A stretch of 64,000 nt of DNA, from contig JAESUZ010003409.1 of the NCBI GenBank assembly GCA_017311185.1, forward strand, positions 62,001-126,000, read 5' to 3'. Numbering within the stretch: position 1 is the stretch's first letter; every line of letters begins with the position of its first letter. This document shows positions 10,561 through 21,849 of the stretch, in pieces. The notes under the pieces were generated by a model that saw only the letters and a program-made list of their open reading frames with translations, was not told the origin of the DNA and made no database searches. The position numbers were made by a program, and so were the translations under genes. The DNA is from Proteles cristata cristata. Its lineage: Eukaryota; Chordata; Mammalia; Carnivora; Hyaenidae.

Positions 10561-11440
10561 TAAAATTCCTACCCTTAGCAGGTTCGCAATCCGCGATAGA
10601 TGGGCACAGAAACGGAAACAGCTATGAACCACATAACTATTTTTTTGAGTCTTCCTGACAGAGAAGAAAATAAGGGTCACATCAATGAAATCTTGTCTGC
10701 ATATTTTAATTTCTTTTTATGTAATCATATTACACAAACATTACCTTTTCTATGACTTAACCGTGTAATCTTCCTGTGCACACGATAGCATTTTAGCCAT
10801 AATCATATCCTAGAGGAAACTTTTTAAATGTTTTGCTAAAATCAAACCATACTATGGGTATGCCACTCAGCTGGTCTAGGTGACATTTGGACTCCAATTT
10901 AAAAAACATTCTGGGAGCATTTTGACCTGACTTTAAAACCCTAATAATTTTTTAAAATCATTATGTATCACGTGTGCAGATAACTAAGCTGCATCCATGG
11001 TTTTAACCATCCCTGGCTTCAAGGAGACTGGAGCCTCATGAACAGGTACAGAGATGCAGTGAAGGTCAAGGACGGGTTGGGGGACGTGTAGGATTTAATA
11101 GGGTAAGATGCCTACTGTGACCCTCACTGAGCAACAAAACGCTAGGCAATTGAATAGACTTTTGTCCAAGGGTCAGTTGATAAGTATGAAACGCTGATTC
11201 CTGAGCCTCATTTCATTTTTGGATACAATGTTCCCAGAAAATTGGGTGAGGCTTAGGGATGAGGGAACGGTCTCTTGAATACGTTACATGATAATAAAAT
11301 GCTTAAAGTTATAGGAATGACTCTTAAAAATTCTATGTTTATATTCAGTCATTTTATTGTAATTTGAACAGTATCAGTTCCCCATCAATTTAGGAGGGAG
11401 AAAAGGTCTTTCACCCCAGATAGTTTGAGAGACCCAGAAA
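10561..11440. other. Unassigned AT-rich sequence between L1 pieces
   Basis: No recognised repeat over most of this stretch; no gene. It separates L1 ORF2-like sequence on the left from L1 3'-region sequence on the right, so it may be an insertion into, or the boundary between, two L1 copies. Confidence 0.4.
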
Positions 11441-12310
11441 TGGACTCCATTAAAATCAAGAAATGCTATTCAGAAAAAGGCACTATAAAGATTAAAGACG
11501 AACTACACAATGGAAGAAAATGTTGGCAGCACATGTAACTGACAAAGACCTAGTATCTAAAATGTATAAAGACCTCATTCAAATCAATTAGGAAAATGGG
11601 CAAAATCCTGATGAGGCACTTCATATAAAAAGAAAGCTTAGTGTCCAATAAACATATAAAAAGGCCTCCACCTCGTTAGTCAGCAGGGAAAGGAAAATTA
11701 AAACCACAATGCAAACCACATACACAGTCAACACATTGGCAGAGACTTGAAAACTTCACAAGCCTAAATGTCGGTGGAGATACCATGCATGACAAGAACT
11801 CTCAAGTATTTATTGCCCCCGAGAGTGTAAATTAGTTAAAACTACTTTGGAAAACTTCTTGGCAGTGCCTGCTAACAATCTCCTAACAACACTACATGCC
11901 GTGCAAGCCAACAGTTCCTAAGGACCCAACAGAAACGCGTTACGTATGTGAACAAACGGTGCATGCAGATCGTGAGAAGGACCCAGATGTCTGTCAGCTG
12001 TAGATAGGACACCTAACTTGTGGGACAGTCACACGATGGAATACTGTCTGGTAGTGGTTCTCAAACCACAGACCGTGCATTAGCAATAGCATCACCTGGG
12101 TACTTGTTACCATTGCAAATTCTTGGGTCTTGCTTCAGAGCTGGCGAACCAGAAACTCGGGAGGTGAGGCTCCGCGCTTGTTCGCCAGGCCCTTCAGAGG
12201 ACTCTGATACGTGTTACAGATGGAGAACCAGCAATCTACAGCAATAAAAACGAAGACCTTATAGTTTGGGGCAGCAACCTGAACGAATTGCACAAACATA
12301 AACTTTTTCC
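11441..12310 (+). mobile_element. LINE-1 3' region (L1M-class), sense, interrupted by MER5A
   Basis: 'TGGAAGAAAATGTTGGCAGC', 'ACCTAGTATCTAAAATGTAT', 'GGAAAATGGGCAAAATCCTG' and 'GATGGAATACTGTCT' follow the order of the L1M ORF2 end and 3' UTR. After the MER5A the L1 resumes with 'CAGCAATAAAAACGAAGACC' and 'GAATTGCACAAACATAA'. Confidence 0.8.
12053..12232 (+). mobile_element. MER5A (non-autonomous hAT/Charlie DNA transposon) nested in L1
   Basis: The left end TAGTGGTTCTCAAACC and right end GGAGAACCAG are imperfect terminal inverted repeats typical of MER5A, and 'AGCATCACCTGGGTACTTGT' matches its interior. L1 sequence on both sides is contiguous across it, so the transposon landed in an already resident L1. 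Confidence 0.8.
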
Positions 12311-13255
12311 TTGGTTTTTCATGGTTCCACTCAGGGATCAGCGGGCCAGTTCAGTGGGTTGACTCTTCTATGAATTCGGAACGGTCCATATGCCATGGTG
12401 GGTCCCATCCAGACAGATGGCCCCAACTTGGGGCCAAAGTATCATGGTGGAGAGTGGTAGGTATAGACATAGAGGTCACTGAAGGGGTCTTGAGCTGAAG
12501 AAGGGTGCCCTTTGGGCCCAAGGCAACATTCTACTTTTGACACAAAGTTCAAGCCGGGAGCTGAGGTTGCCAGAGCCTTGCTGGGGTTCTGTGCTAGGGC
12601 CTCCCAGGCTTGGCCGTGGTTGAAGAGAACAATTCTTCTGATGAACATTGCCAAGGGTCTGAATGGAGGAGGTGTCTGCAGACCAGACGGACGAAGAGAC
12701 TGAGGTGTGAAGACAGAGGGGAAGGCTCTGGGGCACGTGCTCGGCTCACCGCTGGCTCCACACCTCCGGCCCTCAGTTGTTACTATTGTCGCTGCTGCCC
12801 AGACGTTGTGGAGCCGCAACTGTTGGAGAGGTTCCCCAAATCTGGTGACCATTTCTTGCTGTGGTTGGCATGTTCTGGTGTTGCCTCTTTGGGGGGACCA
12901 CATGAATTCCTGAGGTTCTTGCACCTTCGCCCCATTCTCCAGATGGTCCTTAAAGTTTAGCAATCCCTTTATGGGTCATGAGGTAGATGTGAAAGTCAAA
13001 TGTTCGAAGGTGTCAAGACAATCTCATTAGAGCACTATGCACCTGAGTGGCTCCTGGCCAAAGGGGAGCTCACGACATTGAAACACATGGTTCACTGAAC
13101 GTACCCATCCCTGTGGATGTTGATACACTCTATACACGATGGAGTCCCAAACTGATGTCCCTCACCCAGTCCTCACGTCTAAGCTCCAGATGATGCCAAC
13201 TGTTCATGTGATAGTTTCTCTTTAACCTAAACAGACTCTCTCCGCATCGACTCCT
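12311..13255. other. Repeat-free segment with ORFs on both strands, possible processed pseudogene
   Basis: No repeat is recognised. The minus strand has a 173-codon ORF (12442-12963) and the plus strand a 116-codon ORF (12610-12960). The minus frame contains a balanced composition (for example 'KDHLENGAKVQEPQEFMWSP') that looks more protein-like than the rest of the window, but I recognise no family and see no splice pattern or poly-A tail. I keep it as a candidate, not a gene. Confidence 0.3.
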
Positions 13256-13990
13256 CACCGCCTGCACCTTGCAAAGCTGCTCCTCCGCCAGCTCATCCCT
13301 CACCCAAGACCAGGGCCTGGTGCCTCCCTGGCGCCTCAACTTTCCTCATCAGCCACATCCAATCTACTGGTACATTCTTTTGGTTCTGACTTTGAAATAT
13401 GTAGTTTATGCAGCCACTTCCTATTCCCTCTGCTTCTTCTGCCCGGGAACAGCCCACAGCCACCCGTCTCCTACATTTCTGCGCAAATGTTTCCACTGGT
13501 CTCTTTTTGTCTATTCTTTCCCCCCTCAACCCACTCTGTGCACAGCATCCAGCATCATTATTTGAAATACGTAACCAGGTCGACTTAAATCTTTGAGTTA
13601 AATCCATGCTACAGTTTGCCATTGCACTTAAATAAGATCCCTATTTCTTGACATACCTAGAACGTGATCTAGTCCCCGCTACTTCTTCAACCTCATCTCT
13701 GGCTCCTTTTCTCCCGGTGAATGGTGCTCCAGCCATGTTGATTCTCTCACTCTTCCTCCAGCTGGATGAAATCATTCCTAACTCAGGGCTGTTACCTTTA
13801 CTTTTGCTTCCTTCTGGAATGTTCCCCCCACTTCCCAGGTGGTCGCATAGTTCTTGGCTCATCATCTGTGCCTCTGCCCATAGACATCTTTGGCCATTTT
13901 ATCTGTAATATAACTGCCTGGCGCAGTCCCTGATTACACATGATTTTCTTCATAGCATTCACTATGCAAAATTTAATCATCGTATTATTG
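13256..13990 (+). mobile_element. LINE-2 (CR1 clade) 3' part, sense, about 0.7 kb
   Basis: The order 'CACATCCAATCTACTGGTAC', 'TTTTGGTTCTGACTTTGAAA', 'CTGTGCACAGCATCC', 'TCTAGTCCCCGCTACTTCTT', 'TTCTGGAATGTTCCCCCC' and 'TTCATAGCATTCACTATGC' matches the L2 sense strand upstream of its 3' end. This is one of the longest L2 remnants in the window. ORFs on either strand are incidental. Confidence 0.8.
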
Positions 13991-15360
13991 AGTGCTTAGT
14001 TGAAAGATGATGGTGCTAGCAAGAACATAAAGTGAGGGAAGAAACACACGGAACAGAGCAATTGGCTTCAACCAAATATGCCCAAGCATCAGTCGTGAGC
14101 CAGGCATGATAGCAGGTGACAGGGTTTGAAATGCAAATTAGATGCGGCACTGAATCTCAGGGATTAGGGTGCCCAGAGGCACGTCAAGAAAGCTGGGGAG
14201 TACAGTAAGTCACGTTGGGGGTGTGGAGGGCAATACAGAATTATGTTTGGGGAGGAGGGATGTGGGGATGGACTCAGGTTCTGAGCCTGGGGAAGCTCAG
14301 TGAGAGCAGTAAAACCATCCGTTTATAATCAGAGTGGGAAAGCTTATCTCGGACAACCCCGGATACCTCCAGGCGCCCCCTGGCTGGGGTCCACGGTGGT
14401 CCAAAGCCAACAGCAGTTGTGTTCAGGATGTAGCTGCTGTTAAGGACATAGCAGCAGGGTGAAGTGGTTAGTCAGAGAGTTTGTGGTTAGGATGGCTCTG
14501 AAAAGAGAGAGAAGCAGAGACTGGTTCCTAGGAAGGCCCGGGTCACTGGCCGGTCCTTTTTGGATGCAAGTCTTCTTGGGTTCTTTTTTGTAGTGACCTC
14601 CTCTGACACAGAAACCTGCCTCATTCTCCAGAGTCCAAAAGCTGGAGTTCTGAGTTGACTCATTAGAAGACACTACAGTCTATCGTCCTGAGCTTTGGCT
14701 ATGTGACTTTTCAAGCTAGTGTTGTTTGTTTTATTTCACTGAAGGCATGTGCTTTCTATCAATTAGTTCCTGGAAGCCAATGGGTTTTGTACACATAGGA
14801 TTCCAATCTTGGGAGAAGGCTGGACTCGCTGGGTCCTGGGCAGGCACACACATCTTGGCTCCATCCAAACCCTGGAAAGTTGGTGCTGGAGGCCAATGTC
14901 TACAGCTGCCTCTTTATGAGTATACTGTGGGCATAAGATGCAAATTCTAAATCCTAGTCCTCAGCTTCACATTTCACGTAGAGATTCTAGCAAAAATAGG
15001 CAAATTGGAGTGGTGACTTCTCTACATAATTTAGGCTCAATTATGGCTCTTTCTGCAGACAGGGTTTTGCCATAAACGCATCGGCCATCACTGGGGAAGA
15101 TCTGTGTCAAAAGTCCGTTTCCATGATGTGTAACTGGGAAACTACATTTCAAGCAACATGGTATGTGTAGTGTCTCGGAAATATTTGATGAGAATATGTT
15201 CTTTAGTTAAGCAGAAAACCTAAGAGAGACGCCCAGCAAGCACTTTTATTTCATCTCTGTTGCCCAATTATGACCTGGTTTCCCAGAGAAGAAATATGTT
15301 TCCTGCTGGTTAAGGGGGCGCATCACCTCGCTTTTGAAACCTAACTTACTAAATAAAGTG
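13991..15360. other. Unassigned unique sequence, no gene seen
   Basis: No clear repeats. The segment 14960-15340 is balanced in composition and could be ancestral unique sequence. The 77-codon ORF at 14440-14673 minus has no domain. Confidence 0.5.
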
Positions 15361-15376
15361 TTAAAACTGCTTTGCA

Positions 15377-15595
15377 GGGGCACCTGGGTGGCTCAATCAG
15401 TTAAGCGTCCGACTTCGGCTCAGGTCATGACCTCACGGTTCATGGGTTCGAGCCTTGCGTCGGGCTCTGTGCTGACAGCTCAGAGCCTGGCGCTGCTTCG
15501 GATTCTGTGTCTCCCTCTGTCTCTGACCCTCCCCTGCTCACGCTGTCTCTCTCTCTCTCTCTCTCAGAAATAAATAAAACATTAAAAAAAAACTA
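15377..15595 (+). mobile_element. Feliform can-SINE with perfect 16-bp TSD
   Basis: Full-length copy with an intact B-box 'GGTTCGAGCC'. The duplication TTAAAACTGCTTTGCA is perfect at 15361-15376 and 15596-15611. Its 3' half ('CTGACCCTCCCCTGCTCACG', long CT tract, 'CAGAAATAAATAAAACATT') is intermediate between the older copies and the young subfamily. Confidence 0.95.
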
Positions 15596-15611
15596 TTAAA
15601 ACTGCTTTGCA

Positions 15612-16388
15612 TTCTCAGGGTCTTATTTTCATTCCAATCCCTGAAGCCCATATTTTAGCTTAAACCCAGATTATTCTGTATTTTTGCCTCCAGGGAGGTG
15701 TAACATTTGGTTTCTTTACTTACCCACCCATGTGAGCGGTTGATGATCTCGAGGAGTTTGCAGCCAGCTTCAACGTAAAGATAATGCCGTTTGTGGGGTA
15801 TGGCGGATAATCTTTCCAAGCACATGTATGTATTTTAGAGAATAAATGCACTGTTAGATAAGTAGCTTGAAAACAAGAGATCAGTTGATTTGTGTTTACA
15901 CAAGGGCACAAGGGATTTAAAACACAGGGAGCAGCAATCACCTTCTTACTTATTTTCAGAAGTATTGACACCGTGCTTTGCTGGAGGGTGACCTCCACTT
16001 TTCAGAGGGGTGACCAGCATGAGAATGTCAGGTAGACAGAAAGGTCGTTGTTTCCTACCAGTTTCCTCCATCCATCAGACCTTGAAGAAGTCCTTGGAAA
16101 AAGGCTTTTGCAGTCCACTAAGTTTGGGAAATGCTATGTACTTTTTCTCCCATTTGGAGATTCACGGAGTAAGAGCATTAACAGGACTCTGGGAAAATCT
16201 TCAACCAAGAAAACCAACGCTGTTTCAGTGAACCCTAGAATGCATTTTTCAGGGGAGGGCCCCATATTGATGTTGTATGATCTCGGTCTGAGTTCATTGA
16301 ATCAGAGTCAGGTGCTATGGGTTTTCCCAGGATTCAGGGCCTCTGAGGTACTGGACCCCCAGCACCAGACAGAGGAGGTCCTCTGTTT
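15612..16388. other. Unassigned unique sequence
   Basis: About 780 bases without a recognisable repeat or gene. The long ORF starting at 16048 runs into the neighbouring antisense SINE (after about 16402), so its C-terminal part is repeat-derived. Confidence 0.5.
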
Positions 16389-16401
16389 TAGGACTTCTTC
16401 T

Positions 16402-16609
16402 TTTTTTTTTTTTAATTTTTTTTTTCTAGGAGAGAGAGAGAGAGAGCGAGCAGGAGGGTCAGAGAGAGGGAGTCACAGACTGAAACAGGCTCCAGGCTCT
16501 GAGCTGGCGGTCAGCACAGAGCCCGACGTGGGGCTCGAACCCATGAACCACGAGATCATGACCTAAGCGAAAGTCGGACACTTAACCGACTAAGCCACCC
16601 AGGCACCCC
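16402..16609 (-). mobile_element. Young-subfamily can-SINE, antisense, in tail of older SINE
   Basis: It carries the reverse complement of the young 3' end ('TTTCTAGGAGAGAGAG') and of 'GACCGCCAGCTC'. The duplication TAGGACTTCTTC (16389-16400) versus TAGGACTTATTC (16610-16621) sits against the T-rich tail of the next antisense SINE, so this copy landed beside that tail. Confidence 0.92.
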
Positions 16610-16621
16610 TAGGACTTATTC

Positions 16622-16810
16622 TTTTTAAAGTTTATTTATTTGTTTTGAGAGGAGGGAGGGGCAGAGAGAGGCAGAGGGAGAGAATGCCAAACAGGCTCTA
16701 CACTGTCAGCACAGGGCCCGACGCGGGGCTCGAACCTATGAACCGTGAGATCACGACCTGAGCCAAAATCAAGAGTTGAATGCTTAACTGACTGAGCCTC
16801 AAGGTGTTCA
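16622..16810 (-). mobile_element. Older feliform can-SINE, antisense
   Basis: The left end is a T-rich tail and the right end is a decayed head complement ('CTGAGCCTCAAGGTGTTCAG'). The body has 'CACTGTCAGCACAGGGCCCG', the older form without the GCC insertion. Confidence 0.9.
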
Positions 16811-17099
16811 GATGGGTGTTAGGAACTGTCAGTCAGAATCGAGTGGACAGACCAGAGACCCACAGTCAGGCCAGAGGATGGGGGTGGGCAAGTAAGTGGC
16901 CCTCACACGCTTCTCTGTAGTGTCTAATCACCTCTCCAGCAGGTGAATTCTTCAGTTCATCAGACACCAGGCTTACTGAACCCCTCCTGCTTCTCACCCC
17001 TGCTTGCCTGGCAGTGAGAAGAACAGAAAAAGAGATAACGATGTAGTGGTAAAGATTGCCACGTGAAATGCCATGATTGCTTATTCATCTCTCTGGAGT

Positions 17100-17600
17100 G
17101 TGTCAGCATGAGATACAGAGACACTGAATTTGTACACCAGGTGAAGATATTTTGATTAAACTCAAATTACACTTAAATTAGCAATCCTGCCTCTGAGAAC
17201 ACATTTCAAGGGAACAAACCTAAATATGAAAAAAAAAATGCAGTGAAATTCTCCTCTATGAGTGAACATATAAGGTCCCTAAAGTTTCAACCCTAGAGGA
17301 ATAATTAAATAATCACATATACCGATCTGATGGAATGTTATGTAGCTGTTAAAATAATAATTACGGAAATTTTATAATAACATGGAAATATTCTATTACA
17401 TGATACAAATTTACACATAAAGTATAATTTTGGCTATCTAACACAACCAGCAAGCCTGCGCAGAGAAGTAAATACAAAAGCAACCATATTAACGTGGAAA
17501 CGGTTACTTGGGTGGTGGGCTAAAGATAGGCTTTTTCCTACTTTTGCATATTTTAAAAAATTCTCTAAAATGAAATTGAATTACCTTTAAAATGAGACAG
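17100..17600 (+). mobile_element. LINE-1 3' UTR (L1ME-class), sense
   Basis: 'GATGGAATGTTATGTAGCTG', 'ATAACATGGAAATATTC' and 'GTATAATTTTGGCTATCT', then 'TTCTCTAAAATGAAATTGAA', follow the order of L1ME 3' UTRs. It is heavily diverged and lacks coding potential. Confidence 0.65.
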
Positions 17601-17754
17601 GCCTAACATACTTCAAACCCATACAGTGGAAGCTATCACTCAGAGAAGTTGGTTAAATCAGGTATCCCAAATCCAATTTAATTGTTTGGAAATATTACTT
17701 ACAAAGTACCGTATATATTTCCATTGTCTGAATTTAGATTCAGGTGTGATTTTA

Positions 17755-17981
17755 TTTATTTATTTTTTAAATTTGTAATAGTTTTATTTATTTTTGAGAC
17801 AGAGAGAGACAGAGCATGAGTGAGGGAGGGACACAGAGAGAGGGAGACACAGAATCTGAAACAGGCTCCAGGCTCTGAGCTGTCAGCACAGAGCCCGACG
17901 CGAGGCTTGAACCCATGAACTGCGAGATCATGACCTGAACCGAAGTTGGATGCTTAACTGACTGAGCCACCCAGGCATCCC
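17755..17981 (-). mobile_element. Feliform can-SINE, antisense
   Basis: T-rich tail at left, head complement 'GAGCCACCCAGGCATCCC' at right. A likely duplication, 'TGTGATTTTA', lies at 17745-17754 and again near 18013-18022, with about 30 bases of extra A/T-rich sequence between the SINE head and the right copy. That extra tract is unexplained. Confidence 0.9.
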
Positions 17982-18009
17982 ATTTTCTTAAAAAAATTTT
18001 TTTTGGATG

Positions 18010-18945
18010 CAGATGTGATTTTAATGCACTTGTACATTTTATAGCAGATTAAAGTATTCTCGGACCTACTTTTGCAGCTTCATCACGAACCTGAATGGCA
18101 CCTACTTACGGTGCTGACTGAGGTTAACTGCAGTGAACAAATCCATCTCGGCGATAGTCATGGGTCTCAGGGCCGAAATTGTATGAGGATGATTAGAACT
18201 GCCTCCCGGACAGCCACATGGGCCTTGGCATTTAACATTAAAAAGAATGAATTCCGCTGAAACCCTCTCCCTCCCTTGCGCTCTTCAGAGCCCAACCAAA
18301 CCGAAGCAAGGTTCACGACGCATGCAACCCTCTGGAAGCTGCCATCCCAGAGTTTTGGTTCTGGGCTGCGGCCTCCGGGATTAAACGTCACCAGCGAAGA
18401 GTAATTTAAAATGAATCTGATTCTTCAGCCTGCCGCGCGTTAAGGGGATCAAAGTTGTGACCCCTGCCTTTGCCTTCACCTTCGGTCCCCTGTCGTCTTA
18501 GGTGCTGTGCTCTGAGTCTTCTCGCATCTCTGACAGTCCTCTCGCCCCATCAGGTCTGTTTCTCCTCTTCCTCTCCGTCCGAATCTGATCAGACAGACAC
18601 GGGAATGTACACACGTGCGCACCATGCACACCCAACCCTCCGTTGCCAGCGGGGAAGGAGAAGAAGTTCAAGGGACCAAGCAGACGGTAGCGGGCGTGGG
18701 GGGCGGAGAGCTGTCTTCACAGGGTCCATGCCGGTGGTGTCTGTGTGGCTCCCCTTCCACCCACACGCACCCAGGTGGCCGCAAGCCCTGCGGAGCACCT
18801 CCGTGTACATCTTCAGGCCACCTGCCTGCTCGCCCCCTTCCCCGGGCCCCATCCTCGGTGCCCCCCACCTGCGAGGCTTCTACGGACCCCTGACATGACA
18901 CCTCCTCCTCTGGCTTGGCCTTCATTCGATGGACCTTCCCCGAAT
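18010..18945. other. Unique block, no gene seen
   Basis: 18030-18460 is repeat-free and balanced in composition. 18460-18945 is C-rich. Overlapping ORFs on both strands at 18470-18948 have no domain. The composition shift near 18460 is gradual. Confidence 0.5.
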
Positions 18946-19660
18946 TAATCTTCTTGGGGTAATGTCACTCCTGCGCCCCCAAGTCATCAGCGCGTCAGTC
19001 TCAGAATAAAGCCCAGCACCTCACAGTGGCATTCGGCTTCTTCCAGGACCCGGTCTGACCTCCGTTTTGCCTTAGAAATAACTTCCTGCGTATGTTTTTC
19101 TTCTTTGCTTCACACCTGAGCTCCGACCGACACCCACCCCGTGTCTCCACCTGGGCACGCCAGTCTCCGATTTAAAGTCTTTCTCATTCTTCAGGCTCAG
19201 TTCAAAATATGACTTCCTCCATGAAGCCCCCTGGTCCTTGTGGCCAGAGGGACCTCGGTCTTTCCTGTAACCGGATAGTCCTGTTGCTCTCAGTTTTACC
19301 TTTTCAAAAAAGTGTTTACTTATTTCTTTTGAGACAGAGCACACGTGAGCAGGGGAGGGGCAGCGAGAGAAGGAGAGAGAATCCCAAGCAGGCTCTGAGC
19401 TGGCATCGCAGAGCCCGACTCGGGGCTCGAACTCACACACCGTGTGATCGGGGCCTGAGCGGAAATCAAGAGTTGGATGCTTAACCGACTGAGCCACCCA
19501 GGCGCCCCTCACTTTTACTTCTTTTTATCTTGGTTTAGTTATTTGCACCTTTATCTCATCTCCTTGGAGAAAGGATCTTTCGTTCATCTTGGTACCGCCG
19601 TAGAGCTCAGAGCACCGTCCTGCCCGTAGCGAGTACTCACTGATTCATCTTTGCAAAATT
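18946..19660 (+). mobile_element. LINE-2 3' end, sense, split by a SINE
   Basis: The order 'GTAATGTCACTCCTGCGCC', 'TCAGAATAAAGCCCAGCACC', 'CTTCAGGCTCAGTTCAAAAT', 'GACTTCCTCCATGAAGCC' and, past the SINE, 'TAGAGCTCAGAGCACCGTCC' then 'GCGAGTACTCACTGATTCAT' matches the L2 3' region through its terminus. The SINE at 19306-19507 interrupts it. Confidence 0.82.
19306..19507 (-). mobile_element. Feliform can-SINE nested in L2, antisense
   Basis: Antisense copy with 'GAGCCACCCAGGCGCCCC' at right. An imperfect duplication, CTCAGTTTTACC / CTCACTTTTACT, flanks it (starting 19289 and 19508), and L2 sequence resumes directly after. Confidence 0.92.
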
Positions 19661-21175
19661 AAATAGAAAGAGCTGGGAAGTCTTTCTGTTTACAAGAAAT
19701 ATGTACACTCTGGATATTTTCCCTCAACAATAATCTCATCCGCTTTTGTCAGCAAACGCATACATTTCAATGCAACCGTCTTAATTTAAACACAAGTGTT
19801 TTGAGAACAAAAAGTGTAGAGCTTGGGTAATGTGATATGATAAAGTATTGCATTTTGCAGAGAGGGCAGGTCTCTCTTTCTGTTCTAATTTATCTCAGAG
19901 ATAATGAGAGATTGAGACCAGTTTCTCTGCTTCTAAACGCCTGACAAATGATCAATTGAGAATTCGGTTGTAGCTCTCTGGAATCCATCCATGTGGTTAA
20001 TTCTCTCTGGGAACCTCTAAAATTCAGACATTTACTATGGTCCATGGACTGTTGTTTATTATTATAAAAATATTGAAACAATTACTGTGTGTGTATATAT
20101 GGCTCCCCAATTACTCTGTAATTATATATTCTAGTAGAAAGGTATCATTCTTATTCTTCATCTTCGGTCCATCTTGAATTAGAACTATTTGCGATGTAAT
20201 TTAACCAAATAAAAATAGGTTTTAATTTTTAAAGTCCATTCACCAAATGCTGAACATTGTTTTTACCCGCTGTGGTGTTGGGAAAACTTTAACTGGTAAC
20301 AGATGAGCAGGTGTGTTCTGCATGTCCAGCATATGTTGGTCTTGAGTATGTTTTTAGTATGTGATCCGGGGCTGCGGTAGCAGATTTCAGAGAACAATAC
20401 ATAATTCATCACCATCACCATTTCCACAGAGCAGTATTTATGAAGCTTTTCCGTGGGCTTGGGGCCATCTTGGCTGTTTCAGAATTTTGGTGAGCAGATT
20501 GAGTGATAATTTTAGGCTTCTAAAATCAGTCTGTGTCCCCTCCGTCACATGATGCCGTAAGCAGCTGGTGTTGCCTTGGCAACTTTACAGAATAAAAGTG
20601 CTGCTTTTGGTAAAACTTTGAGTCATGTGACCTAGCTCTGTCGCTGGGGAAGCCGACACAAAATTATTACTTGCTTCTCCACCAAAACAAACCCAGATTC
20701 GCATAAGAGAAAAACAATCCAGAACTCAAAGTCCCGTGTGAATTAATTACCCGCCTTGCCAAATCTGAAAGCCAAGTTTGCTTGACTTTGTAATTTCAAC
20801 ATGCTATGTTCCTCGTGATACTTTGAGGCTTGTCTGTTCCTTTCCCCGGTCCTCCCTGTGCCGCAGGAAGGTGGATCTGTTTCCCAGGAGTTAGCATGGC
20901 CAAGAGAAAGGGGACAGCCCACATCAGTCCAGAGCCTTCTGGCACTTGACCTCAGTCCAGTCTCGCACCAGAGTTCCTTGCTGGGTTGAGTTCAAGCATT
21001 GCTATCAAGTATTGTGGTGTGATCTTGAGGCCATGGATTCCTCTCCTGGGCAAGTCACTCCTTTTGGAACCTACTGCCTACAAACCATGGCGTCACTCAG
21101 TGAACAGATAAATCCATGAAATACAAACAGCCAACAGTAATCATTTAGAGGTCCACTTTGCATAGCTATTTAAAG
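19661..21175. other. Repeat-poor block, candidate conserved non-coding region
   Basis: About 1.5 kb without any repeat I can recognise, in a window otherwise dense with SINEs. It contains the X-box and E-box cluster at 20544-20631. There is no ORF of note (longest about 63 codons). The pattern fits a cis-regulatory region, but conservation cannot be judged from one sequence. Confidence 0.45.
20544..20631. promoter_or_regulatory. Putative regulatory cluster: E-box/M-box, RFX X-box, AP-1/E-box
   Basis: GTCACATG (20544-20551) is an M-box-like E-box. GTTGCCTTGGCAAC (20570-20583) is a palindromic X-box matching the RFX consensus GTTGCC-NN-GGCAAC. TGAGTCA (20619-20625) is an AP-1 core overlapping GTCATGTGAC (20622-20631), the MITF/TFE E-box form. 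Four strong motifs in 88 bp of repeat-free DNA are suggestive, but short motifs also occur by chance. Confidence 0.45.
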
Positions 21176-21445
21176 TGACACAAGGATTTTATGTTTCATT
21201 TTTTAGAAGTACCAGCTTTTAAAAGAATATTGGAAAAGTAGAAAATCTATAAAGAAACAGTCAAAATGACATAATTCTGTCATTCAGAGGACCTCACTAT
21301 TAACATTTTAGAATTTTTCCTTCCATTTTAAAAGATGTTTCCTTACAAACAAATTATAACATATATTCAAATGTAAACACACACACACACACAACGTAAT
21401 AAGTTTCCTCATTCACATAGAAACCACCGCCCACGGCACCCAGAC
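21176..21445 (-). mobile_element. LINE-1 3' UTR fragment (L1ME-like), antisense, with (AC)n
   Basis: 'GTACCAGCTTTTAAAAGAAT' followed by 'GACCTCACTATTAACATTTT', 'TTCCTTCCATTTTAAAAG' and an (AC)n run at 21377-21393 follows the reverse-complement order of an L1ME 3' UTR. Strongly diverged. Confidence 0.5.
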
Positions 21446-21849
21446 ACGAATATACCTATTTATTTCCCCAATCATCATATGTGAGTAATTTTAGGTGGCT
21501 TAAACTTACTTTTTAATGGCTCTTATTCTTTTATTTCATCATTTCCGTGTTGTTTGAGTTTTCTGATATTGTACTATTCCACGTAACGGGGCCAAAACCA
21601 AATATTTGCCCTTAATACAGAGCATCAACCATGAGAAGACAATATCGAAATTTGTGCAAAAAGTCTGAAGCCTGAATACACATGGAAAATGTATTTTCCC
21701 AGAAAAAAATCATATTCTTTGCTCCTTCATCAGTAATGGATCAAACTGCCAGTTTTTGTAACACATCCTTGATGGCGCTGAATCATATCAGATTTTTAAA
21801 AAAGTAATTAACACCCTGTGTCTGGATCTTGGTTTTGAAGTCAGTTCTC
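21446..21849. other. Unassigned AT-rich sequence
   Basis: No gene. Possibly decayed LINE sequence, but no diagnostic word is seen. Confidence 0.4.

Noticed and set aside
18061..18116. Possible small exon after 'CTACTTTTGCAG' ending before GT
   Set aside because: A single acceptor-donor pair around about 30 bases, without neighbouring exons or a recognisable peptide, is likely chance.
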